A stretch of 64,000 nucleotides of DNA from Amorphophallus konjac (lineage: Eukaryota; Streptophyta; Magnoliopsida; Alismatales; Araceae), in NCBI GenBank assembly GCA_022559845.1, contig CM040121.1:564333581-564397580 (forward strand). Reading direction: 5' to 3'. The notes under the pieces were generated by a model. That model saw nothing but the letters and a program-made list of their open reading frames with translations, made no database searches and was not told the DNA's origin. The position numbers and the translations under genes were made by a program. Each line of letters opens with the position of its first letter. Position 1 is the first letter of the stretch. Below are positions 32,047 through 44,409 of this stretch, piece after piece.

Positions 32047-33046
32047 TCAGACGCAAGAAGGAGGTATAACATTGCTAAGAGCGGTGCCCACTACGTTAGA
32101 ACACGTCATGGCCGCATCTCCCTCTCCACTATACTGCAGGTTTATGTCGTCGAGCTCCACACCCTTGCACGGCACGTCTTTGCTGCACAGCAAGTTAACC
32201 GCAACGTACCTTCGATGTCGACACCCCTATGATGTTGCGAAACTTCACGTTGCTGATCTTGACACGAGAAGGAGACTGCCAAGAAAGAAAACACAGAGCA
32301 CATATGGTGCAAAATCAGCAGCACATCCCATGCCTGCTGTAATGAAAGGCACTAGCTAGCTTTCTAGAGTCTTTACATACCCGTTGGCTGCATGAGACGT
32401 ATGGGCAGTACTCTTGGTCAATGATGATGGGGTTGTAGACGTCCTTCATCACTATATTCTCAAACACGAAGTCCCGAGCTGCCATGTCGGCGGAGTCTTT
32501 CCACGTCTTGATCCTCACACCGTTCGTGGTGCCGGCGATGGTGCAGTTCCTTACACTCACACCGACGACGTCCTCCTCGTGCTCGTACCTCCCCAGGCTG
32601 CCGATGCTGATGCCATGTCCAGGGCCGCACTGGACCTCGGAGACAGTGATGTTGGTGCTGCCGTCACCGAGGGAGATGCAGTCGTCGCCGGTGCCGATGA
32701 TGGACTTGGAGATCTCCACGTTGGTAGACCTGCCGATGTGAATGCCGTCGGTGTTGGGGCTGTCCCCCGGTGCCCGTATGGTGAGGGACTGGATCTTGAT
32801 GTCCTTGGACCCGAAGATGTTCATGTGGAACATCTTACTGTCGATGGATGAGATGCCCCGGATGACAGCGTTGGTGATGAAGTTGAACGTTAAGGACTGG
32901 GCTCAGAGAGAGTTTTTGATCGGAAGGAATCAGATATATATATACTTCAAGTTAGTCGTTAATTTGACGCTTTGCCATCATGGTGAGAATGTTATTAATT
33001 TGAGGATCAAGTGTGGAGGAGATAAGAAATATATATCTTATATATA

Positions 33047-33137
<91 letters not shown>

Positions 33138-33705
33138 TATATGTATGGCAACATACCATAGGGAGAAGCTTGCAACTGTACTTCTTGGGACACTGGTTAT
33201 GAGGCCAGGCAGAGGCACCTTGGCCATCAAACGTGCCTGTGCCGGCGATCACCAACCCATCGATGCGAGTAAAAGAGATCCAACTGCTGGCCGGGAACAC
33301 AGTGAGATCCGTGGGTGCTATCACCCTCCCGCTCACTTGAAGCGCCATGGTGGTGCCGTTGCAAGGACCTGCCCACCAGGTACGTCCCCTCCGGGATAAA
33401 AACCCTCGGGCTTCCTCTGGTTGCGCAGGCTGCCCTCCACGCGGTTAGGAAAGCCTGTGCCATGCATGCAAATTAATCAAAATTAAGATCCAATGGCTTA
33501 TCAGATATATATAATTTGATTAATCCAGTAATTCCCAACTAACCTGAGCGTTGTCTGTCTTCTCGTCCGAAACCGCTCCGAAATCGACGACATTGAAGGT
33601 CTGGGTTGTTGCCCCGGCATTCGCAGTGGAAACCATGATCAGGAGGAACAAGAACAAGCAGCAACGCATGATCATCTGAAGAAGAACCTTTGAGGGCTGC
33701 GCCAT
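32047..33705 (-). pseudogene. Exopolygalacturonase A (GH28), frameshifted
   Basis: Four exons on the minus strand: 33544-33705, 33157-33454, 32381-32896 and 32047-32275, all with GT-AG introns. Exon 1 encodes a signal peptide (LFLFLLIMVSTANAG). Exon 3 keeps all GH28 motifs: SPNTDG, GTGDDC, CGPGHGISIGS and RIK. Exon 2 lacks 14 bp next to 33371 compared with gene E, which shifts the frame after PEGTYLVG. Exon 4 has 4 extra bases (32216-32219). Both lesions shift the frame, so no full enzyme can be made. The promoter side looks intact. Exopolygalacturonases remove galacturonic acid units from the ends of homogalacturonan in the cell wall. Gene D carries the same lesions. Confidence 0.9.
33046..33134 (+). 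repeat. Compound (GT)n(GA)n microsatellite in intron 2 of gene A
   Basis: About 24 GT units, then about 18 GA units, lie just inside the 5' splice site of intron 2 (32897-33156). The same compound repeat with different lengths is in the other four genes (40146-40211, 49645-49707, 53612-53700, 60709-60760). Confidence 0.95.
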
Positions 33706-34440
33706 ATATATATATATATATATATATATCTTTGTATACGTGCTGTCGATCGACTTGGGAATATATATATATTAAAAGAGAGCACTGTGAGTACTCTCTA
33801 CGAATATATTGAATAGAATGAGATGGATGGAGTGCGTGCCCGGCCGTGTGTGTGTGTGTGTGGGTACGTACGTAGATTTATATGTGTTTATATAGCTGCT
33901 CCTTAATTGCCACCTGTAGTACGGGGTCCCAATTATAACTTCTTTCGGTTTAATTAGTTATTTTCATGCATGGGACAACCCGGCCCGCTTCCCTGATGAT
34001 CCGCTGGCGGGCCCCCCAGCTAGCTAGCTACCTACCCAGCCAGCTTCCATCGGCCGCTAGCTCTTCATCTCCACCGCTGGGACTCCAACTGATCCGGTTA
34101 ATTAACGAAGCTCCCCAACAGCAAATCCTCCGACCGTACGTACGTGTCGCCCCTCTCATCTGTCCGTTTATTGTTGCAATCCACGTAGGATCCCGTACGT
34201 ACGTACGTACGTACGTACCTAGAACCCGGCCGTACGTTTCATTCCTCCCTCTTCGGAGCAAAAAAAAAAAAGAAAATCCCCTCCATTAATTTAAGGTTTG
34301 GGCTCTTGCCGGAAATTTGTTAATCGCATAGGAACTTATATATATTAAGAGAAGTATATATTTTGTTAACAAGGCCGTTTTGAAGTTCAATATATTACAA
34401 GGGATCACATACCATGCATTAGAAAATCCGACTACTGATC
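33706..34440 (-). promoter_or_regulatory. Promoter region of gene A
   Basis: Upstream of the ATG are an (AT)n run, the stretch TCCCAAGTCGATCGACAGCA and a TATA box (CTATATAAAC, 33887-33895) about 185 bp from the start codon. About 735 bp are shared with the upstream region of gene E (61351-62100). Beyond that the two diverge. A CGTA repeat lies at 34195-34217. Confidence 0.6.
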
Positions 34441-35410
34441 ACCTATCTATTAATTAACCCAGGACCCTATAGTTGTTTGTAGGGTCGACCAACAAGGGTT
34501 TAGAAAGTATTAATGGTGTACGTATATAGTCCACAAGGAAGCGGCAAAAGGACGTAGTGCCCTCATCGTTAGAACATGGCTATGTTGCATATATATTCAT
34601 CTTCTATATATGCATTGCGAGTGTGAGATACGTGGGATACCATCTGTACACACAAGTGATTTTTACTCGATCGGTTATATTAATCCACTATATATGAGCG
34701 CATCACTGCATAATGTTTCTTAACCAACTTGCATGACATACCCGTGAAAGATGGTGACATATCTCCCTCCACTAATTAATGACACAGTGAGTGTCAGAGG
34801 ACGTAGAAAAAAATGCATCCACGGATCGAGGTGAAGTTCATTAAACGCAACATCCTTGTCAGTTTAATTTGAAACTCCACGGCACGTCGTCGCATCAGTG
34901 ACTGGCACTCCAGTCTCTGGACCACTCCAGTCTCGGAGTCTGAACATAAATAGTCGCATATGTGACTGGCACGTCCTCGCACTAAATAAAATATTAAAAG
35001 ATAAAAAGACACCACGAGTAATTTTAAACATATATTTAAATTTTAAATATTCATATTATATTATTTGCTCAACCTCTTGCTGCAAAAGACAAGAAAAACT
35101 GAAGTTTTGAAATGTATCACGATATTGGTACAAAAGTAACGAATGAAATGATACTATCAACCAAGTTCATATGTTCTTGAGTGGGAAAAAGAATTGGCTT
35201 AAATGACGAGATGTTTTTATAGATTTTAATCTTCTTAACCATGTGGAACCCTGTGCGTAGTAACAGAGCATGAGTGAATAAGAGTCATCATTCAAAGGGT
35301 TAAATTTGGAGTATGTTCATGGTTGTCAAAGTAAATTATGGAATAACATGGAATATCAAAGCCCATGTTAAGGTATTCCCCTTATTCTACACAACTATCG
35401 TAACGTGGGG
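34441..35410. other. Non-coding interval
   Basis: AT-rich, without a convincing ORF. A short stretch with GTGACTGGCACTCCAG and GTGACTGGCACGTCCTC (34900-34975) recalls the GTGACTGGCACGCCC word of the Tat LTR ends at 9240 and 29217, so an old LTR scrap is possible. It is duplicated at 55009-55978. Confidence 0.35.
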
Positions 35411-35995
35411 GATGTGGTCTGGATTTTCGATGGAAATTAATTCAGTCAAAAATATGTATATATTTTCAGACTGAAAGAATTCCGTCGAAAATTTGTGACG
35501 TATTTTTCACTGAAAATTATTCCGTCGAAAACTAATGAAATATTTTTTTCTCCCTTTCTATAATTATTTAATTAATATTTCAGGAGTTTTCAACTGAAAA
35601 ATTATTGGTCGACAATATGTCAGAAATTCTCGACGCATTTAAAGTTGGTCGGAAATACATCGAAAATTTCTGACGTATTTTCGACCAAAATATGTTCCGT
35701 CGGAAACTGTTCATAAATTTCAACCCTCACTTGTCCTTCTTTAGGGTTTTTAGACGAAATTTAATTCGGTCGGAAATCTGTCAGAAAGTTTCGACGTATT
35801 TTCGATCAACTTTTAATATGTCAAAATTTTTCGACGTATTTCCGACAAAAATAATATGTCTGAAATAAGTCGATAATTGCCGCCTTATTTCCGATATAAT
35901 TTTTTCCGTCATAAAGTAAAATCGTTCCGACGTATTTCCAACGAACTTTTTTTCGTCGAAAAATTCTTTCGATATTCCCGATTTTTCCAGTAGTG
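35411..35995 (-). mobile_element. CACTA-like transposon end with subterminal repeats
   Basis: On the minus strand the DNA starts CACTACTGGAAAAATCGG at 35995 and carries many inverted and direct copies of TTTCCGTCG/CGACGTATTT words, the usual build of CACTA (En/Spm) termini. No transposase is present and the other end was not found. It cuts off the conserved 3' flank of gene B. It is duplicated at 55979-56563. Confidence 0.6.
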
Positions 35996-36662
35996 GGGGG
36001 CATAGTGTCCCAAAGTTTAGAAATATTTCATTAATTCTTGGTCATCTTCCGTCCACATGGCCCCATTGATGGATGGAAGTCATTCTATATGGGATGCAAG
36101 AACCATTATTTAGAGATTATTTTGATTTTTTAATATTTATAATTCTTAATAATCTTTTGAGATTTTTGTCTAGTTAGAATAATTATTTTTTCATACAATC
36201 TCATGACTAGACTACCTACTTAATATAGGCTACCATTTCACTCATATCGGAGAATATTATGAGTTAGAGGTCCTAGGGGATAATTTCTTTACAAATGTCG
36301 GCATTTATAGGATGTTGATATAGGCCATCATGAATTCATGAGTTAAATACCTCCTTTTGTATTATCATGGGAGTTAGAATTAGAACATATGACCTCCCCA
36401 GAGGAAGAAAAGTAAGATGCCAATTACAAGTGATTGAAAGAGATGTTAGGTGAAATAGGGTTAAAAAGTTTTGCATGCTTTGTAATGTTTTTTTTGGATT
36501 CTTTTTAAAGTTTACAAAGTCCATCTTTAATTTATGAAAATTTTAAGAAAATTTCTTATTATTTAACAATTTAATTAGTTAAAGGTCCTGTGACCCCTAA
36601 AACAAAAAACTCTGGCTATGACTCTACATTCAGCGACGGGAGCTCTATCCCCATACCCTTGG

Positions 36663-37821
36663 CCTCACTTTGAAAACGAGTTAGCTTGTGGTTAACTTAA
36701 GGTTAACTCTGGGCTAATCAATTTTGAGGTTTGATTGGGGGCCAACGTTAATCAAATTTTATGTTGGACTAACCACGAGATAATCCTGAGTTTCGAATCT
36801 CACCTCGCGAGGTGGGTTAACGTCACTTTCCCATTATCTCCCTCTCTCTTACACATTATAATTAATGCTCACCCTCCCCCCCCCTCTCTCTCTCCCTCTC
36901 TCTCACACACACCTAATTAATGCTCACCCTCTCTCTCTCTCTCACACCTGTAATTAATGCCCACCCCTTCTCTCTCTCACACATACATATTGTTATAAAT
37001 TTTATCCTGGTTAAATTTTTAGTTAGTAATATTAATAATAATTTTTATCAAAAGTCTTATTATTACAATGATATATTTCTAATGTATAATCTATAAAAAA
37101 TATTTATAAAAGTTAAAGTATAAAGATATTAAGATAAATAGTAACTTTTAAAATATTAGAATAAAATATTTTTAAGATGAACAGTAGACTAAACTCGTAT
37201 TTAATATCATGTTTGACCTTTAAATTTTAATTAGTGAGATTATTGTTGTTATTTATAAAAAATTAATTACATGATATATTCAATATATAGAATATATTAA
37301 AATATTTAAAAATAAAGTAAAATGAAATTTATTTAAGATGAATAATAATCAAAACTCATAATTAATGACATTTCTGTGTTTTGAATTTTAATTAGTGAGA
37401 TTAATTACGTTGTTTATCAAAAATATTTTTATTTGTATGACATATTCAATATATAGTATATATTAAAATAGTTTAAAATAAAAATAAAAAATATTGATGA
37501 ATAATAACTTAAAGTCATAATTAATGTGTGTGAGAGAGAGGGGGAGTGACGTGAGAGAGAGTGGTGGGGAGAGAGGTAGAGAGAGAGAGAATGATAGATA
37601 TATTAAAAATATTAATGGAGGGATAAATATGATAATTTGGTTATCATTATTAACATGATAACTCACTCTCTGTCAAATCACATTGGAATAAAAATAGGTT
37701 AACTTACTTCTTCATTTTTCGGGTTAATTATCTTTCTATCAAACTAAAAACGAGTTAATTCAGAACTAACTTAAGTGGGTTGACTTAACCCACAAAAGTG
37801 ATAACCCTTTCCAAAGTGAGG
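36663..37821. mobile_element. 1.16-kb TIR element (MITE-like) with CCTCACTTTG ends
   Basis: Inverted ends: CCTCACTTTGAAAACGAGTT on the left, and on the right, read inverted, CCTCACTTTGGAAAGGGTTA. Similarity continues inwards with gaps (GGTTAACTTAAGG against GGGTTAAGTCAACC). The interior is AT-rich with CT and GA runs and no ORF. The related site in the 3' flank of gene A (30719-30735) is empty and reads CCCTTGGGGGGGCACC. In B a TTGG word stands on both sides of the insert. It is duplicated at 57231-58389. Confidence 0.75.
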
Positions 37822-37984
37822 TTTGGGGGGCACCTTACAACATTCTCTTAGGTTGCAGGTTCTCAAAGCTCCATTCCGCACCAAGGCAATATTGTCTTAT
37901 GAGAACGTGTATCTTACAAGAAATGATCATTATAAACCACATCAAGATACTATATATGTAGAAATGCAATACATTTATAGAATG

Positions 37985-39146
37985 ATGGAATTTACAACAT
38001 ACGTTATGGGATGCAATGTATCTTACAAGAGTGCTAGAGACAAGATAAATTTTAGGAATAAATTACCGGGACAATGAAAGATGAAATTTGTTCACTTTTC
38101 TTATGTTAGAGTTGTTTTTACCTTCAAAGTAGGTATTTCTAAACAAATTCGATGGAGTTAGAGAAATTTTAAGGAATTTGTGAATGGAGCTACAGCGTGA
38201 AGATAGAAAATTAAGTAGGCATTTTTAGAAAAGAGTTTATTATAAATGCATCCTGAAAAGTAAATTGTAGAATTAATCCGCTTTCTAATTAATTTGCTAA
38301 TGTACCACTCTTACTTTAATGTCCATATATACCTTATAATCTAGAACTTGATTTATGTCCTAGGAAGAAATGTATACGCCCGTGACACTCCATCTAATAT
38401 CTAACATGTATGTACATCGAGATAGACTTGAGGACAATAATTTTACCTTAGAATCGTTAGACATTATCCACTGTCGGTTGATGTTAATCTTTTATATTTA
38501 GAGATTTTTGCAAATAAATAACTATGATTAGAAATGAACTTGAAAAAAATTATTCTAGGAAATACATTAACATGCGTGTCACTACGTTAATTCAAATCGT
38601 TCATAAATATCATTTATGTACGACTTTTTATAAATTTTTGACAAAGAGATGTGATATGACTGTCAATAAATATTATGGTATATTTGCACAATGGGAATTA
38701 AATCAGTGGCACATATGCTGATGTATTTTGAGGAGTGATTTTTTTCCAATTCACATTTAACAATTATTTATTTTTAAAAAACCCTTAGATTTATCTAAGC
38801 CCACATTTCTTTAATTAGTTTCTCCAATATAAAGTGAAGCTGAGATGAAGACATGGAAGGAGTTACGTTGTAAAATCTGGACGTGTAAGTTCCAAGTTTC
38901 GCTCTTATCGTACGTGGTGACAAATTGTTAGCTAGATACCGTATTTTCATTTCAAAATTGATAATTTAACATGGAAGATACAACAAACGCAATCGAAGAA
39001 CTGGAGAGAATTAAAAAGTGATCCTTGTGGGGGATAGAGAACATAGTTTTGTTGCATATTGTCACTTAGCATGCATAAAAATTGGGGCTGCATGCCATGA
39101 ATCCAACATGTGAATTGAACACCCTTATGCATGCATGCGAAGGTGA
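37985..39146. repeat. Conserved 3' flank of gene B
   Basis: Nearly identical to 30890-32046, with very few differences by eye (for example GTTAGAGTTG against GTTAGAGATG near 38108). Confidence 0.8.
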
Positions 39147-40143
39147 TCAGACGCAAGAAGGAGGTATAACATTGCTAAGAGCGGTGCCCACTACGTTTGA
39201 ACACGTCATGGCCGCATCTCCATCTCCACTGTACTGCAGGTTTATGTCGTCGAGCTGCACACCCTTGCATGGCACGTCTTTGCTGCACAGCAAGTTAATC
39301 GCAACCTTCGATGTCGACACCCCTCTGATGTTGTGAAACTTCACGTTGCTGATCTTGACACGAGAAGGAGACTGCGAAGAAAGAAAGCACAGAGCACATA
39401 TATATGGTGCAAAATTAGCAGCACATCCCATGGCTGCTGTAATAAAAGACACGAGCTTTCTAGAGTCTTTACATACCCGTTGGCTGCATGAGACGTATGG
39501 GCAGTAATCTTGGTCAATGATGATGGGGTTGTAGACGTCCTTCATCACTATATTCTCAAACACGAAGTCCCGAGCTGCCATGTCGGCGGAGTCTTTCCAC
39601 GTCTTGATCCTCACACCGTTCGTGGTGCCGGCGATGGTGCAGTTCCTTACACTCACACCGACGACGTCCTCCTCGTGCTCGTACCTCCCCAGGCTGCCGA
39701 TGCTGATGCCATGTCCAGGGCCACACTGGACCTCGGAGACAGTGATGTTGGTGCTGCCGTCGCCGAGGGAGATGCAGTCGTCGCCGGTACCGATGATGGA
39801 CTTGGAGATCTCCACGTTGGTAGACCTGCCGATGTGAATGCCGTCGGTGTTGGGGCTGTCCCCCGGTGCCCGTATGGTGAGGGACTGGATCTTGATGTCC
39901 TTGGACCCGAAGAAGTTCATGTGGAACATCTTACTGTCGATGGATGAGATGCCCCGGATGACAGCGTTGGTGATGAAGTTGAACGTTAAGGACTGGGCTC
40001 GAGAGAGTTTTTGATCGGAAGGAATCAGATATATACTTCAAGTAATTAGCCGTTAATTTGACGCTTTGCCATCATGGTGAGAATGTTATTAATTTGAGGA
40101 TCAAGTGTGGAGGAGATAATAAATATATATATTATATGGGTTT

Positions 40144-40212
<69 letters not shown>

Positions 40213-40797
40213 GAGTATATATATATATATATATGGCAGCATACCATAGGGAGAAGCTTGCAACTGTACTTCTTGGGACACTGGTTATGAGGCCAGGCAG
40301 AGGCACCTCGGCCATCAAACGTGCCTGTGCCGGCGATCACCAACCCATCGATGCGAGTAAAAGAGATCCAGCTGCTATCCGGGAACACAGTGAGATCCGT
40401 GGGCGCTATCACCCTCCCGCTCACTTGAAGCGCCATGGTGGTGCCGTTGCAAGGGCCTGAGAAGTCCACGGGACCCACCAGGTACGTCCCCTCCGGGATA
40501 AAAACCCTCGGGCTTCCTCTGGTTGCGCAGGCTGCTCTCCACGCGGTCAGGAAAGCCTGTGCCATGCCCATGCAAATTAATCAAAATTAAGATCCAATGG
40601 CTTATAATATATATATATATATATATATAATTTGATTGATCCAGTAATTCCCAACAAACCTGAGCGTTGTCCGTCTTCTCGTCCGAAACCGCTCCGAAAT
40701 CGACCACATTGAAGGTCTGGGTTGCCCCAGTGGAAACCATCAGGAACAAGAACAAGCAGCAACTCGTGATCTCCAGAACTTTTGAGGCCCGCGCCAT
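39147..40797 (-). CDS. Exopolygalacturonase B (GH28), complete
   Basis: Four exons: 40660-40797, 40245-40556, 39477-39992 and 39147-39371, giving 396 residues, close to the roughly 400 usual for plant exopolygalacturonases. The start MARASKVL aligns with the other copies, although an upstream ATG lies in frame at 40830. The signal peptide (LFLFLMVSTGATQ) is eight residues shorter. GH28 motifs are all in exon 3: SPNTDG, GTGDDC, CGPGHGISIGS and RIK. Intron 3 (105 bp) happens to have no stop, so an unspliced frame reads through it. The protein should be secreted and trim homogalacturonan from its non-reducing end. Close relatives are often pollen-expressed, but expression here is unknown. A TATA box (40913-40921) lies upstream. 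Confidence 0.9.
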
Positions 40798-41400
40798 CTC
40801 TGAGAACGACACTGTACGTACGTGAGTCATCTCTACGTACGAATGGAATAGAATGAGATGGATGCAGTGCGTGCCCGGCCGTGTGTGTGTGGGGTACGTA
40901 GCTAGTTTTATGTGTATATATAGCTGCTTAATTAATTAATTGCCACATGTACGTACGTACGGGCTCCCAACTTCTTTCGGTTTAATTAGTAATCTTCATG
41001 CATGGGACACCCCGGCCGCCTTAATTCCCTGATGATCTGCTGGCGGGTCCCCCCAGCTAGCTATGTCGCCAGCCAGCCAGCCAGCTTCCATCGGCTAGCT
41101 CTTCATCTCCATATATATATAATTAACCTCCTCTCGTACGTCGACCCTGCTATTTTTGGGTACGTACGGTTTCCATCAGCTGGTAATTAATTATTATATT
41201 AACGCCCGGCCGGGTCGACGTTAGTTTCACCACAGCCGCTGGGACTCCATTAACAGCCCAACTGATCCGGTTAATTAATTAAGCTCCCCAACAGCAAATC
41301 CTCCGACCGTACGTACGTGTCGCCCCTCGCATCTGTCCTCCCTTTAATATTGCAATCTGCTGGATCGATCCCGTACGTCGATCCGTAGAACCCATATTTG
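40798..41400 (-). promoter_or_regulatory. Promoter region of gene B
   Basis: A TATA-like CTATATATACAC lies about 120 bp upstream of the start. The region is related to the A and E promoters but has indels, including sequence around 41140-41200 not seen there. The words CATGCATGGGACA and AACAGCAAATCCTCCGACCG are shared with A and E. Confidence 0.5.
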
Positions 41401-42873
41401 ATTAAGCTAGTTTGGGCTTTTGCCAGAAATTTGCATATTTGATGATCACTTCCCTATCTATTTGAATTTACACGTGTTTATGTGTGTGTATATATATATA
41501 TATATATACACACGTACGCGTAATATATAACAGTGTTACTTACTGTAGAAATTTAAAAAAGTCACGGAATATCTAGCAGCATATATCTTGTTCATAGTCA
41601 CAAAAGGAGAGAAAGAGAAAAAAAACCAGTGGTCTGGCAACTATCATGCATTCCAACATTCACCCGTCCTGCATGATTAGGATAGGTCACTCTAAGTTCT
41701 CGATGGATTAGGACCTTGGTCTACTAGAACCAGGGGGACTTCCGTCCAGACTTAGTGGTAATACTCTAAAGGGCAAGACAACATGCATACGTTCACGTGA
41801 TTTCAAAATATGATGGCGGCTCAAAATGGTTATCTATCCCGAGGACTTTTTGGAGATTTGAATCTTCTTTACTTTCCTCGCTCGACCTATTAAGACAGTC
41901 GACGCCCTCAAGACGTCGAGCATAGTAGTCGAAGCACGACACCCTTAGGTGAAATTAGGACTCACACCCTTACAAGAAAGGCCAGATCACGCGAAGGGAG
42001 CAGTGTCCCCACAAGTAAGAAATTTTAAAAAAAAATTGGATGTGATCATGCCCGGTTGAAATAAAGAAAAAGAGCAAAGCCCAACAAATGACAAATCAAA
42101 ACTTTCAACAAAATTATAGGGGATACAACGACACTATAAAGGTAGTCTGAAATCGCCTGAAGGGAGGAGTTATTAAGCTTGCTCTTAAGTCACTGTTTTA
42201 GTGGTTTTGCCGATCTTCTTGTGAGGTTTATTCCCTTTTTTCCCCTTCTTTTCTTTGAAAATATAGAGTCGTCCAATGGATATTCGAAAGGATGGATTCC
42301 TATTTAATTATGACGTGCGGTCCCTTTTGAAAACACACCATATGGTTGTCTACCCAAAGGAACATAGCCATTTCCGTCAAGAGATCTCAACATTCCTAGT
42401 AGGTCAATCTTCTTGCCCCCCCCCCCCCCCCCCTTTAGTGTTCTGCATCGACCTCGGGCTTAGGTCAATGCAAGCGCATCACCGGTCAGTGCGACAAGAT
42501 CTCATTTTGAGTACGCGTCGCACGATTTACCATTAGGGTTCTAGGGTGCTCCATCTTATATCATCTACCTTCTGAGGATATATATAGACCCGGGTCGGGC
42601 AAATCTTTTACCTTGAAAATTTTTTACTTGTATTTCGGTGGTCGAAAGTAACTAGGAGTCTAAGCATGGCATGACAGTATTGCCATCAGGATCAGTCTTA
42701 ACCAGTTAGGCATGTTTGAGAAGTCTAGAGATCCAAATCAACTTTGATGTGTGCTTAGGATGTCTGGGAGGGCGTAGAAAAACCCCTTTCTTCCATCCTT
42801 GTTCGGTGTTATAAGGGTAATTGCCAGATGCTAATCAAAAAAACCTGAACAAGCGAATTTTAGTGCGTCCACA
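41401..42873 (+). other. Non-coding repeat debris ending in a Tat-type LTR end
   Basis: No gene is seen. At 42855-42873 the sequence GCGAATTTTAGTGCGTCCACA matches the 3' end of the T1 and T2 LTRs, so at least the last part is a diverged Tat-family LTR. The stretch GACGTCGAGCATAGTAGTCG near 41912 and a C-run at 42416-42433 have no assignment. The LTR start was not found. Confidence 0.4.
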
Positions 42874-44400
42874 CTTGACCTTGTCCTTAATTTGATATTT
42901 GAATTCTCATGATCATATCTGGTACGTTCTTACCTTGATCTTGTTATCATGAGCTTATTGTTTGACTTGTTACATTAATGGCCATACTTTATTATTATAT
43001 CTTGTGGAAGTAACTTGATTTTGTGAACGTGTCACGTGGTGGACTGAGAGAGAGAGATGGGGTTTCTCCCTCTCTGAGTGAAAGAGTAAAAAATGATGAA
43101 AATAAAAACGCGTGCGTAAAAAGGATGATGTAGAAAAGACTGTAAAGAGTATGACCTGAAAGGTCACTCTGCACGAGGACGTAGAGCCTAGATTTACCGG
43201 ACCTTCGGTACAGGGCGGAGAACGGGATCCGAAGACCCTCTCACGCAAACTGAACCCCTTCCCGGTAGGCGTGACCTACCATTCCGAGGGCAGCTTTCTA
43301 TATACCGAGTGTGAACCTGGGACTCTACGTAGTAGAAGTTGCCGGACACAAAGACACACGTGGACTCAGAATTTGGAACGGCCTATCACTCCTCACATAA
43401 TAATAATAACATGAATATGAACAGTAAACAGACCACCGCAGGATATTGATCCGTGCGGGGTTTTAACAATAATATAACAAAATGCAGAAAGGAAGTGCAG
43501 AAAGTAAATGACCACGGTGAAATGACTCACCGCGATCGATTATAGTACAAACAGACCCGGGATTTAGCTATCCGTGGGTATTATAGACATAAAGTAAAAT
43601 TTACTGCAAGCACGCGTTTGATGGTGTGATCGCCAGGGACCGAGGGCCCCAAACTGGTTGATTGATCGCTTGGCCTTTGACGCGGGATTTGCGCGGGTTC
43701 CTTCTTCCTCTTCGTTCGACTGGTCTAAGAAGGGGGCCTTAAGTTGGTTACCCTGCAAAATGAACAAACACGAAATTAAGTCAGAAAAGATGATGCGATA
43801 TGATAACAATTCATAAGATAAAACAGTGATAACATGTATGACAAACTAAAAACACAACAAAATAATAAGAGTAACAAAAAGAGCCGCTGATGGCGATGCA
43901 AGCGCGAAGCGGGCAAACAGTGGGACGAGACGGCTTCCCCGTGTACGGGAACACGCGGGAGCGTTGATTAGACTGGAGGCTCGGCTTTTATTCCTGCATG
44001 GATTTAAGAAGGATTAAACATGTATGCACGTAAAAACATATATATATATATATAGAAGTATATATATATATCCAATGACATATATTAATATATGTATATA
44101 AAAATATATAAAATATCTATCTATACAACTAACATAGAATATTTGAAAGAGAGAGAAGGGAAAAGAGAATTCCCCCCCTTTTTTTAGATTTTTTGATACT
44201 TTAGTTATGTATATATATGGTATATATTTATAAGCAAAATTAAGAAGGAGAGATATACTATATATATAATACAGCATACTATCTAAATGCTATATATTCG
44301 ATATATACACACATATATACTATTCGTATATAATATATATATAGACAGTACTATATACTATATATTAAGTATATATACTATACTGACTCTACACATTACT
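42874..44400. other. Unclassified interval
   Basis: No coding sequence is supported. 43130-43800 is moderately GC-rich with words such as CTTCCCGGTAGGCGTGACCT and looks retroelement-derived. 44030-44400 is AT-rich with TATA repeats. Confidence 0.3.
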
Positions 44401-44409
44401 ATATATGTA

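Larger units (their letters stand above)
29812..39130. repeat. Segmental duplication, left copy (about 9.3 kb)
   Basis: The whole stretch, including gene A, its promoter, a CACTA-like end and a 1.16-kb TIR element, recurs at 50382 to about 59.7 kb at a constant offset of 20565-20570 bp. Reading both by eye shows about a dozen substitutions and six small indels, so well above 99 percent identity. Confidence 0.93.

Noticed and set aside
32414..32851. 145-codon plus-strand frame opposite exon 3, present in all five genes
   Set aside because: It is the antisense shadow of a conserved coding exon. Conservation comes from the sense gene.
33007..33348. Frames with Leu-Ser and His-Thr runs
   Set aside because: They read through the (GA)n(GT)n microsatellite of intron 2.
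39147..39929. Reading exons 3 and 4 of gene B as one 260-residue exon
   Set aside because: The stretch between them has GTATGT and CGCAG splice sites, is stop-free by chance, and varies in length between copies (103 bp in E).
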